64,000 bases of DNA from Prevotella sp. P3-122. GTDB taxonomy: Bacteria > Bacteroidota > Bacteroidia > Bacteroidales > Bacteroidaceae. The DNA is taken from positions 1 through 64,000 of the forward strand of contig NZ_NPJH01000049.1 of assembly GCF_002251365.1 (NCBI RefSeq). The letters are read 5' to 3'. The position numbers and the translations under genes are program-made. Under the pieces are notes generated by a model. That model worked only from the letters and a program-made list of their open reading frames with translations, was not told the DNA's origin and did not search any database. Shown one piece after another: positions 36,694 to 44,777 of the stretch (the first letter of the stretch is position 1; every line of letters starts with the position of its first letter).

Positions 36694-39600
36694 ATGCGTC
36701 TCTTCGTGACTTCTCTTCTGCGCTTGCAGGCAATCATACTCTTCTTTGTGCTGACATCGGCAACGGTGTCGGCACAAAAATATTTCCGCTCCTGGAACAA
36801 GGCCTCAGGACTCTGTGACAACAGCATCTGCTGTATCAAACAAGACAAGCACGGATTCCTCTGGATTGGATCCTTCAACGGCCTAAGCCGCTATGACGGC
36901 TACCAGTTTGAGTCGTTCTATCACGACGCAAACAACCCCCAATCAATCGCCAACCGGGTGGTGCGGACACTCTGCCCCACTGATGACGGTATCTGGATTG
37001 GTACCGACAGTGGTATCGACTTCTACTCCTTTGACGACGGTTTATTCCATCACATGCCAACAACAGACAGCCAGGGCAGAACTATCCCCTTCGTGAGGCG
37101 TGTCAACCATATCGTGGAGACACAACATGCCCTCTTCGTTGCCGATGACAATGGAACCCTCTACAAATACGACCGGGAGAAGGAACGCCTATGTACGGTC
37201 AAACAGCATAGCAAACGGTATGATGCCGTGACGGTCTATCGTGACAACCTTCTGGCCGTGGCCAGTGCTGACGGCATCCGGCTGCTCGACAGCGATGGAG
37301 AGACGCTCATTGACTTCCTGCCCCAAAAGCTTCGCACAACCTTGCTGGCCAACATCTACTACAGCAAAAACAAGAACACACTCTTCGTAGGCTATGGCAT
37401 CGGATATAAAAGCCATGCCTTCAAAATAGAGAACAACCGCATCAAACCCTCCAACGAGTATTCGCCCGAAGGACTGATGGCTACCGTTGACTATGGATCC
37501 TACACCGTTTTTGGCATCGACGGAGGAGGGGTTGTGTTCGATAGCGGACAATCACGCATCGTCTTCAATCCCTACAACAGCAACATCTCTGGAGATGCGG
37601 TCTACGCGCTTTTTGTCGACCAGCAGCAGAACCTCTGGATAGGCACCTACCGCATGGGGATGAGCCTCTACAGCGAACAGTTCAGATGGTTCAGCATCCT
37701 GAGCCGCACTAACCACCAGCTATCCTACGACATCGTCACTGCTGTCATTCCCACGCAGGAGAAGCTTTATCTAGGACTCGACGGCGGAGGTTTTGAAATT
37801 CACGACCGCAAGACAGGACAGAAGACTACCTATACGACAGCCAACAGCCAATTGCCAGGAAACAACATCACGTCGATGACCGACGATGGCGACAACATCT
37901 GGATGACCGTCTACACCAAAGGACTCGTGAGATTCAACAAAGCCTCCCACTCCTTCACCACCTATCGCATGCCCCAACGGAGCCATGAGTCACAAAACCT
38001 ATGGACCCTCAAGGACGACGGACAGGGGAACCTCTGGATAGGAAGCTCCGACCTCTTCGTCTTCAATAAACGCCATGAGACGATCAGCCAGTTCAATATC
38101 GACAACGCTTACTGCATGGGCATCGCCATGGACAGCCGGTATATCTGGCTGGCATGCCGCTTTCAGGGACTGATAAAGATTAATCGTAAGAACGGAAAGA
38201 TTGAAAAGCGCTACAACACCCAATCAACGGATATCCGACTGCCCGACAACAACACCCGCTTCCTCTATCTGGGGCAAAACGGCAACATATGGTTCACCAT
38301 CGAGCATGTAGGCTTCTTCCGCATGAACGAGAGACAGGGAACGCTGACCTCCTATGGTGCCGAACAGGGACTGAACGAAACAAACGTCACCTCTATGCGC
38401 GAAGATCAGCATGGGAATGTGGTCGCAGGAACATACGATGGTCTGTTTCTGATGACAGCAGGAACGGAAAAGTTCGTGCGTCTCAACGTGGATGAGGGGG
38501 CATCGGAATTTACCTACAACTGCAATGCTGAACTGGCTGGTACCACCTACTTCGGCACCACCAAGGGACTCGTCTACTTCGACATCTCCAAAATCAGGCT
38601 GCCACAAGGCACCAACGAGGTGTTCTTCCAGTCGCTCGAACTGCTCAACAGCAAAAAGACTTACAATCTCTATACCACCGGCAACCAGGAACAAAGGCTA
38701 AGCCACAACGAAAACTTCTTCACCATCAGGTTCTCCACGCCCGATTTCGTCAGTTCCAACCGTATCATCTACTCCTGTCTACTGGAAGGCTTCGACACCC
38801 ATTGGCGTGAGGTGACCGTGGGCGCAATCCAATACACCAAGGTACCGCCCGGCCATTATACCCTCAAGGTGAAGTCGACAAGCGACGGTGTCAACTGGTC
38901 GAAAACACGCACGCTCCTGATTGTCATCACCCCACCCTGGTATCTCAGCTGGTGGGTCAAGCTGTGCTATCTGATCCTGGCTGTGACCATCTGTTGGATA
39001 GCCGTGAGGATATGGATGAACAACCTGGCCGTGAGACACCGGATGCAGATAGCCGAGGTGGAGAAACAATCGGAAAAGCGACTGAACGAGGCGAAGACCA
39101 ACTTCTATACGAGCATCGTGCACGAACTGCGCACTCCCGTTTTCCTCATCATGGCACAGATAGAGGAGATTCTCGAAGGGGGAACCGACCCCGTGAAGGC
39201 TCCCCGAGTCTATATGAATGACATGCTGAGAAACGCCAAACGACTCAACTCTCTCGTAAGTCGCGTAGTGGACTTCAGGAAGGTGGGAGCAGAAAACCTC
39301 CGGCTGAGCCTCAAACGTCAGGATGTAGTGGAGTTTTGCAGGACGCTGAACGACAACTATACGGACATGTTCGGCCAAAAGAATATCGAGTACCGCTTCG
39401 AAGCCTCGCATGACGAGATTTTGCTCGACTTCGATAGCTTCAAACTTGAGCTCATCATCTCCAATCTGATTACCAACGCCTTCAAATATACCAAGAAAGG
39501 GGGAAAGGTGAGCTTCGGCATCGAAGAGAGCAACGACCGGGTCATCTTCCACATATCTGACACAGGCATCGGTATTGACGAGAAATTCCGCGACACCATC

Positions 39601-40590
39601 TTCGAAAGTTTCTTCCGTTCGGAACGGGGCAAGAAGCAAAGTGAGGGAGACGGACTTGGCCTTTCTTACGTCAAAAACCTGGTGGAGCTGCACGGCGGAA
39701 GAATCAGCGTGGAATCGGAGATGGGCAAGGGATCGACCTTCTCATTTTACATTCCGAGACACCAAGATTCGGAACGGATGGCTCCAGCCAAAACGATACT
39801 TGCCAATAAGACAACCAGAAACAACCCAACAGCCATACACTCGGTTCTGATTGTCGATGATGAACCCGAAACAGTGGAACTGCTGGAGCGAGGACTCTGC
39901 AGAGAATACCGCATCGAAAAGGCATACAATGGCGAGGAAGGCATCACCAAAGCGCTGGAGACCCTGCCCGACATCATCATCTGCGACCTGTCCATGCCTA
40001 AGATGGACGGGCAGCGGATGCTGGTTGGACTACGTACCCAAACATCACTGCAACGAACCAAGATTATCGTGTTCACGGCCAATACAGCCGAAGACGAGAT
40101 GATGCAGGCCTTTGACAATGGTGCAGATGCCTATCTCACCAAACCTATCTCGCTACAACTGTTGCGCAAACGTATGGCCAAACTACTGCAGGTGCAGTCG
40201 GACACACCGGTACAACCCAAAACCTCTGCCGACTCCTCTCCTGCCCCCATCAAACAATACAGCAAGGAAGAGCAACTATTCATCCTCCGTTGCCGTACTG
40301 TCATCGATGAACACATCAAGAATCCTGACTTCAACGCCGAATTCTTTGCCGACCAGATGGCTATGAGCCACTCTTCCCTTTACAAGAAACTGAAACTTAT
40401 CACCAACATGTCGCTCATCGAGTTTATCAACGACTACCGCATTTACAAGGCATCACAGATGTTCCGCAACGGGGAGACAAACGTGAAATCGGTGGCAGAG
40501 GAATGTGGCATCAGCGATGTAAAAAACTTTAGGAAACTATTCAAAAAGCATACCAATGTCACCCCCAAGGAGTATATCTCCAGCCTGTAA
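36694..40590 (+). CDS. Hybrid two-component system regulator (HTCS)
   Basis: 1298 aa one-protein sensor-regulator of glycan loci. Signal peptide about 1-27. Periplasmic two-bladed-propeller sensor about 30-660 with recurrent reg_prop strands (GFLWIGSFNGLSRYDG, NLWIGTYRMGMSLY, GNLWIGSSDLFVF), then a Y_Y_Y domain (about 665-745). Transmembrane helix about 750-772. HisKA with phosphoacceptor H810 (SIVHELRTP), HATPase_c (about 870-1030), receiver with D1098 (IICDLSMPKMDG) and a C-terminal AraC HTH (about 1195-1298). Presumably controls the adjacent susCD operon. TACCTTCG near 36658 is a weak promoter candidate. Confidence 0.95.
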   Translation: MRLFVTSLLRLQAIILFFVLTSATVSAQKYFRSWNKASGLCDNSICCIKQDKHGFLWIGSFNGLSRYDGYQFESFYHDANNPQSIANRVVRTLCPTDDGIWIGTDSGIDFYSFDDGLFHHMPTTDSQGRTIPFVRRVNHIVETQHALFVADDNGTLYKYDREKERLCTVKQHSKRYDAVTVYRDNLLAVASADGIRLLDSDGETLIDFLPQKLRTTLLANIYYSKNKNTLFVGYGIGYKSHAFKIENNRIKPSNEYSPEGLMATVDYGSYTVFGIDGGGVVFDSGQSRIVFNPYNSNISGDAVYALFVDQQQNLWIGTYRMGMSLYSEQFRWFSILSRTNHQLSYDIVTAVIPTQEKLYLGLDGGGFEIHDRKTGQKTTYTTANSQLPGNNITSMTDDGDNIWMTVYTKGLVRFNKASHSFTTYRMPQRSHESQNLWTLKDDGQGNLWIGSSDLFVFNKRHETISQFNIDNAYCMGIAMDSRYIWLACRFQGLIKINRKNGKIEKRYNTQSTDIRLPDNNTRFLYLGQNGNIWFTIEHVGFFRMNERQGTLTSYGAEQGLNETNVTSMREDQHGNVVAGTYDGLFLMTAGTEKFVRLNVDEGASEFTYNCNAELAGTTYFGTTKGLVYFDISKIRLPQGTNEVFFQSLELLNSKKTYNLYTTGNQEQRLSHNENFFTIRFSTPDFVSSNRIIYSCLLEGFDTHWREVTVGAIQYTKVPPGHYTLKVKSTSDGVNWSKTRTLLIVITPPWYLSWWVKLCYLILAVTICWIAVRIWMNNLAVRHRMQIAEVEKQSEKRLNEAKTNFYTSIVHELRTPVFLIMAQIEEILEGGTDPVKAPRVYMNDMLRNAKRLNSLVSRVVDFRKVGAENLRLSLKRQDVVEFCRTLNDNYTDMFGQKNIEYRFEASHDEILLDFDSFKLELIISNLITNAFKYTKKGGKVSFGIEESNDRVIFHISDTGIGIDEKFRDTIFESFFRSERGKKQSEGDGLGLSYVKNLVELHGGRISVESEMGKGSTFSFYIPRHQDSERMAPAKTILANKTTRNNPTAIHSVLIVDDEPETVELLERGLCREYRIEKAYNGEEGITKALETLPDIIICDLSMPKMDGQRMLVGLRTQTSLQRTKIIVFTANTAEDEMMQAFDNGADAYLTKPISLQLLRKRMAKLLQVQSDTPVQPKTSADSSPAPIKQYSKEEQLFILRCRTVIDEHIKNPDFNAEFFADQMAMSHSSLYKKLKLITNMSLIEFINDYRIYKASQMFRNGETNVKSVAEECGISDVKNFRKLFKKHTNVTPKEYISSL

Positions 40591-40769
40591 CACCATGACC
40601 GATTAGCTCCAGTCAAGAATTATCGTTGTCGCAATTACATGCCGGAATCACGACCTTATCCTCGGTAAATCTCAAAAATATTGCTAAATATGGAATAATT
40701 GTCCCTTCATTTTCTTATTTCACTACATTTTACATCGTCCCCTATGCATGGCTGCAGATTGTCCGGACC

Positions 40770-41480
40770 ATGAGCACGGCTGACTACCAGCGGATGAAGA
40801 AGTGTGCCACCGTCAGCATTTTCCGCCACAAAGACAGCAACTTCGCTCTCTCCGAAGCCGTCAACGCCCTCTGCAACAATGAGCTCTTCGACCATCTGCT
40901 CCCCCTTCTGAAATCACCGTCATCATATGGAATGACGGATATTTTCCCAAACAAACTTCTCCTTAGTCTGAGAAACGAGAGGGTGTTGATTTCACTGCTG
41001 AAAAATCTCAACGACTACTGGTTGGGCGAACTCGCCGAAAATTACAGCGTAGACCTGCACCTCTTCTGTCTGACAGAGCAAAACATCCAAGCCATATACG
41101 AGATTGTCATCGATACCCCCCGTGCGTCGACCCAGATAAAAAACTACATGAGAGAGAACATAGGCGTCTATCATGAGTTTATGGGCAAAGGCAACCTCAA
41201 GGAGGGCAAACGGCTGGCCCAGAGCAACAGCCAGCTCCTGCTTTGCTATGAAGCGGTGGAGCAATTACAGCAGGGCGCCCATGACTATTGCCGACTTGTT
41301 GTTTTCCAAATCCATCTGTCAAAAGTTTCTGTCGTGGCAAAGATACACATTTTTTCGTGTTCCTGCAAAAGAAACAATGATACATCTTATTTTAACATGT
41401 GTGCTTCGCATCATACTTCTTTGTCTCGCTGTACTGGTAGCCGAATAATCTGCACATCATGCCACAATTGTTTAGTTTAA
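40770..41480 (+). CDS. Truncated unknown protein, 3' end replaced by the 118-bp repeat
   Basis: The frame is open from 40626 (non-ATG), but ATG 40770 (MSTADYQRMKKCATVS) is the first plausible start. About 168 codons up to 41273 read as an ordinary helical soluble protein, with segments such as LSEAVNALCNNELFDHLLPLLKSPSSYGMTDIFPNKLLLSLRN. From 41274 the frame runs through the antisense of the SDR gene and beyond, so the last about 69 residues are not native. No family recognised. Its truncation marks the right edge of the island. Confidence 0.55.
   Translation: MSTADYQRMKKCATVSIFRHKDSNFALSEAVNALCNNELFDHLLPLLKSPSSYGMTDIFPNKLLLSLRNERVLISLLKNLNDYWLGELAENYSVDLHLFCLTEQNIQAIYEIVIDTPRASTQIKNYMRENIGVYHEFMGKGNLKEGKRLAQSNSQLLLCYEAVEQLQQGAHDYCRLVVFQIHLSKVSVVAKIHIFSCSCKRNNDTSYFNMCASHHTSLSRCTGSRIICTSCHNCLV
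41274..41391. repeat. 118-bp direct repeat, right copy (island boundary)
   Basis: Same orientation as 28885-29002, two mismatches. It carries a second, intact copy of the SDR promoter (41338-41370, minus strand), which now points into the truncated ORF on its antisense strand. Confidence 0.9.
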
Positions 41481-41577
41481 TATCTTGCATGCCTTGCACC
41501 AACTGTATCATTTTGTTTTTCCGTGGCTTATTGACTGAAGCGTTTCGTATCCAATTATCTTCGATAGCGCATAAAAA
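41392..41577 (-). pseudogene. Unrecognised gene remnant ending at the island boundary
   Basis: Leftward frame of about 58 codons between a stop at about 41578 and a stop at the repeat edge. It reads like real protein (IEDNWIRNASVNKPRKNK, QDIKLNNCGMMCRLFGYQ) but has no good start and no recognised family. It could be the end of a transposase or of a gene interrupted by island insertion. Confidence 0.35.
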
Positions 41578-41706
41578 TTATCCACGCAATATATATAAAA
41601 TAGGTGATAACACGCAAGGCTGCATATCTTTAGGTGGCTATTTGTTAACTGCTGTTAAACTTTGGTTTTTGTCTACCAAAACGTATCTTTTCTTAAATAT
41701 TTCGTG

Positions 41707-41714
41707 TATCTTTG
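41707..41714 (+). promoter_or_regulatory. -7 box for the 41775 gene pair
   Basis: TATCTTTG, 60 bp before the ATG at 41775. Confidence 0.5.
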
Positions 41715-41774
41715 TTGCCGAAATTAGATTTTAAACAAATTAATGTTTCATTAACTCAAATAAAGTAATAGTCT

Positions 41775-42233
41775 ATGCGTGAGAAAAGACTTCTATCCCT
41801 GATTGCCGCTTCCGCATTCTGTGCTCTCACCATGAACGCCCAGACCAACCTGGCCGTTCAGTTGAAGAGTGGCACCACGCAGAAGTTTGACATCAGCAGC
41901 ATCAACAAGATGCTGGTCAGTTCCCAGTCACTCGCTGTTTATACCACTGACGTGAAAGCCTTCGCCATTTCGGACATCCAGAGTCTGAAGTTTGTGCAAG
42001 TGGCTACCGGCATCAGTGCCGTGAACGGCAACGGACTGGCCGTGAACCGTCAAGGCGACCATCTGACCATTACGGGCGCCAAACCCGATGACCAAGTTTC
42101 CGTTTACAGCGTCAACGGACAGACAGTAGGCCACTTTCGGGCTACCGAAGAGGGCACACTCAACTTAAGCGGCCTCAGAAGAGGTGTGTATATCATGAAA
42201 ATCAACAACAAAACCATCAAAATCTCCAAGTAA
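41775..42233 (+). CDS. Small secreted protein with T9SS-like C-terminal domain
   Basis: 152 aa. Signal peptide 1-22 (TMNAQ). Residues 23-75 resemble the N-terminal part of its downstream neighbour's class (LAVQLKSGTTQKFDISSINKMLV). The last about 75 aa (ISAVNGNGLAVNRQGDHLTITGA...GVYIMKINNKTIKISK) is a T9SS type A-like sorting/attachment domain. Function unknown. Its stop overlaps the next ATG (TAATG), so the two are translationally coupled. Confidence 0.8.
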   Translation: MREKRLLSLIAASAFCALTMNAQTNLAVQLKSGTTQKFDISSINKMLVSSQSLAVYTTDVKAFAISDIQSLKFVQVATGISAVNGNGLAVNRQGDHLTITGAKPDDQVSVYSVNGQTVGHFRATEEGTLNLSGLRRGVYIMKINNKTIKISK

Positions 42234-43615
42234 TGAAAAAATTCTTTTTACTCATCGTATGCGCCCTCATGGGCATATCTTCATATGCACAGCAGGAACC
42301 CAACCGTCTGATTGTGCGTGACAACATGGGACAGGCTCATCCCTTCCATGTAAACCGTATCGACAGTATCGCCTTTGCCACCGTTGAAGGTACGGTAGCC
42401 GCCGAAATCAGCGTGGAGGATGTAACCATCAAGGATGAAGCCAAGGGTACAAAGGACATGGTGAAACTGGCCATCACACGTACACCAGCCTGCGCCGCCT
42501 TCCAGATTATGTGTGTGAAGAAGGCGAACGCCGACCGCATCACCACCGACGAGTATGCTGAGTACACTTTCAAATACAGCGACTCCAAAACAATGTATTA
42601 TCAGGACTTCACCGCTGCCGAGATGACTGGCTTCGACTTTGCCTTCACTCCAAATACGGACTATACCATCGTGACGCTGGGCTACGACCAGTATGGCACC
42701 GCCTGCGAGATGAGAAAGGCTGACTTCCACACGCCGAATATCGCCCTTGTGGGTACTCCCGTCGTAAAGGGTGAGGTGACCGATCTCACCACCTCGACCA
42801 TCGAAGTGAAATTCACCAAGACAGCCGATGTCAAGGGTTTTGCCGCCTGCTGTTTCAAAGAAGGCGAGGCTCAGAAGCAGTTTGAGATGTTCGGCGCATG
42901 GATGGGCTTAACCAGCATTGGCGACATGGTCAAAGCATGGGGTTTCCAAAGTGTATCTGACACCACCTTTGTCTGGACCGACATGACCCCTGGAACCAAA
43001 TACGAGATTTACACCGTATGCTGGGACATCAATGGTACCATGGCCGACGTGGACAGCATCCCTGTAACTACAAAGCAACGTGGCGGCGAAGGTTTGGCTG
43101 AGGTGAGCATCACCATCGGAGGCTCTAAATACTATGAGGAATGGGATGCCTTCACTCAGAGGATTATTTTCACCCCCAATGAGAACGTGTCGGTTTATCA
43201 TGCCTGTATAGTTACAGACAGTCTGTGCCAGGCCGACCCCAATTTTGTTGAGACCTATCTGAAAGATCAAGCGAAAGAAGGATCTTACGAATGGGATTTG
43301 TACGATGTAGACGACTATGAATGGGAGTTGTATCCCAATGCCAAGTTCGTGGCTGCTGCCGTAGCCAAGAATGTCAATGGCGAGTGGGGACCAGTGGTAA
43401 CCAAGGCATTCACCACTCCCGAGGTGGCCGACGAGATTGTTCCTGCCAGCGACGCTGCTATGTACGCTCCCGCTAAGGCCAGCACGAAGATGGACCTGAA
43501 GCGCGGCATTGCTCCCCGCATCAAGAAGAACGCTCCTGCCACCCAAATTCCCGGATGCTCTCCCTACATCCACGTGAAGAGAGCGAAGAAGGGTCTGGAA
43601 CTCATCGCCCGATAA
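42233..43615 (+). CDS. Secreted protein with fibronectin-III-like repeats, unknown function
   Basis: 460 aa. Signal peptide 1-19 (SSYAQ), then NRLIVRDNMGQAHPFHVNRIDSIAF, a short leader element similar in style to the preceding gene. The body contains about three beta-sandwich units of roughly 100 aa, each with patterns like NTDYTIVTLGYDQYGT and PGTKYEIYTVCWDINGT that resemble FN3 folds. The C-terminus is basic (RIKKNAPATQIPG...VKRAKKGLELIAR) with no clear sorting motif. Starts inside the stop of the upstream gene. A terminator lies at 43774-43805. Confidence 0.75.
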   Translation: MKKFFLLIVCALMGISSYAQQEPNRLIVRDNMGQAHPFHVNRIDSIAFATVEGTVAAEISVEDVTIKDEAKGTKDMVKLAITRTPACAAFQIMCVKKANADRITTDEYAEYTFKYSDSKTMYYQDFTAAEMTGFDFAFTPNTDYTIVTLGYDQYGTACEMRKADFHTPNIALVGTPVVKGEVTDLTTSTIEVKFTKTADVKGFAACCFKEGEAQKQFEMFGAWMGLTSIGDMVKAWGFQSVSDTTFVWTDMTPGTKYEIYTVCWDINGTMADVDSIPVTTKQRGGEGLAEVSITIGGSKYYEEWDAFTQRIIFTPNENVSVYHACIVTDSLCQADPNFVETYLKDQAKEGSYEWDLYDVDDYEWELYPNAKFVAAAVAKNVNGEWGPVVTKAFTTPEVADEIVPASDAAMYAPAKASTKMDLKRGIAPRIKKNAPATQIPGCSPYIHVKRAKKGLELIAR

Positions 43616-43773
43616 CGGCTGCGGGAACACTCCCGACGGAGCCCAACCTGTGTCATGATTCCTCAGGTATTCCAATCAAAGAAATTGAACCGAAACGAGG
43701 ACGTGACTGACTGGTGTGTCTCCGAAAAGTCGGACAACAAATCAATTATTAATTATTCTACCCTTTATAGTAG

Positions 43774-43805
43774 TGAGCCCGGTATTGTGCCGGGCTCATT
43801 TCTTT
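43774..43805 (+). terminator. Intrinsic terminator after the secreted pair
   Basis: Perfect 9-bp stem TGAGCCCGG/CCGGGCTCA, short loop, then TTTCTTT. Confidence 0.75.
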
Positions 43806-43899
43806 ATGCTTCAATTTTAGGAGTGTACTATATAATAGGGTGTCCATTTTGGGTACAACAAACTGGACCCCCTAATTATTTGGTATTGCAGATAATCTT

Positions 43900-44150
43900 T
43901 GCGACCTTTGCGGCTTGGCGAGAAATATACCACGCCATAAACATCTGCGAGAAAGGACTCTCGCAAAAGAATATAGTCCTTGCGACCTTTGCGGCTTGGC
44001 GAGAAATATATCACGCAATAAACATCTGCGAGAAAGGACTCTCGCAAGGGAATATAGTCCTTGCGACCTTTGCGGCTTGGCGAGAAATATACAACGCAAT
44101 AAGCAATAAACATCTGCGAGAAAGAACTCTCGCAAAGGCGCAAAGAGCGC
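43900..44150. repeat. 81-bp tandem repeat R2 (three units)
   Basis: Units start at 43900, 43981 and 44062 with the shared core TGCGACCTTTGCGGCTTGGC and CATCTGCGAGAAAG. The period is 81 bp, a multiple of three, so frames on both strands stay open through it and make spurious ORFs. A single inverted copy lies at 48751-48850. No gene is supported here. Confidence 0.85.
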
Positions 44151-44332
44151 AAGAAAATGGGGTCATCCGACATTTCGAGTGATTATCATTTGTAGCAGTG
44201 TGCTCTGTATTTATTACCTTCATTGCCGATAAGGTTACAAATCTTGTCTGTGGCGTTTTCATATTTGCGGTCATGCTATATCTCGAGTGACAATATATTG
44301 TTGCGTGGTCTATGCATATATATATCATTGCC

Positions 44333-44399
44333 GATAAGGTTAATAACCTTACGCCTGCAAGGTTAATAACCTTAAGGCCGTAAGGTTATTAACCTTATC
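44333..44399. repeat. Perfect 21-bp inverted repeat with internal third copy
   Basis: Arms 44333-44353 and 44379-44399 are exact reverse complements (core AAGGTTAATAACCTT, itself palindromic); the 25-nt spacer carries a third AAGGTTAATAACCTT. ATTGCCGATAAGGTTA also occurs upstream near 44223. The stretch 44151-44630 has no gene; besides this it holds a short R1 fragment near 44485-44525. Confidence 0.8.
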
Positions 44400-44631
44400 A
44401 GGGATGCAAACGCATTCATATCCTATGGCAAATGGTTTCACCCACTTCATTTAATAATTTGCCTTTGCCTTCCCTTTTCCTTTCCTTGCAGCCGGCGACC
44501 TTTGGTTCAGCCGGGACCTTTGGTTCAGGGCGTTCATAACACTAATGACCGATTTGGGGCGTATGCAGCCGTATTTGTCCCCACCAGCAAAAAAATAATC
44601 CCCACAATGTCGTTATTTGGAATTTAATTTG

Positions 44632-44639
44632 TATTTTTG
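44632..44639 (+). promoter_or_regulatory. -7 box for corA
   Basis: TATTTTTG, 28 bp before the leader ORF at 44667 and about 138 bp before corA. Confidence 0.5.
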
Positions 44640-44666
44640 CAGCCGAAATCAACAAGTAAAAGAAAT

Positions 44667-44705
44667 ATGGACGATTATCACGCGGAAAACAAGAACATTG
44701 TTTGA
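44667..44705 (+). CDS. Candidate 12-aa leader peptide of corA
   Basis: ATG...TGA encoding MDDYHAENKNIV, in the leader between the promoter box and corA. Its stop codon is immediately followed by the foot of a 12-bp hairpin (44706-44740). The position suggests a translation-coupled control element; coding is inferred only from position. Confidence 0.35.
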   Translation: MDDYHAENKNIV

Positions 44706-44740
44706 CGGAGATAAGCCCTTGCTTAGCAGGCTAATCTTCG
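44706..44740 (+). promoter_or_regulatory. Hairpin in the corA leader
   Basis: CGGAGATAAGCC pairs with GGCTAATCTTCG (one A-A mismatch, one G-T), 11-nt loop. Ten bases later comes ATTTTTAAA, so a conditional terminator or antiterminator is possible. No known riboswitch class recognised. Confidence 0.45.
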
Positions 44741-44777
44741 CCAGTGAACTAATTTTTAAACAACGAGGATTAGCACA

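Noticed and set aside
41459..41734. 91-aa rightward ORF between the island and the 41775 gene
   Set aside because: Cys/Phe/Leu-rich with no start context and overlapping the promoter box at 41707; composition looks non-coding.
43655..44182. 175-aa rightward ORF and overlapping leftward ORFs
   Set aside because: They consist of the 81-bp tandem repeat read in frame; similar-length frames open on both strands and there is no start context or family.
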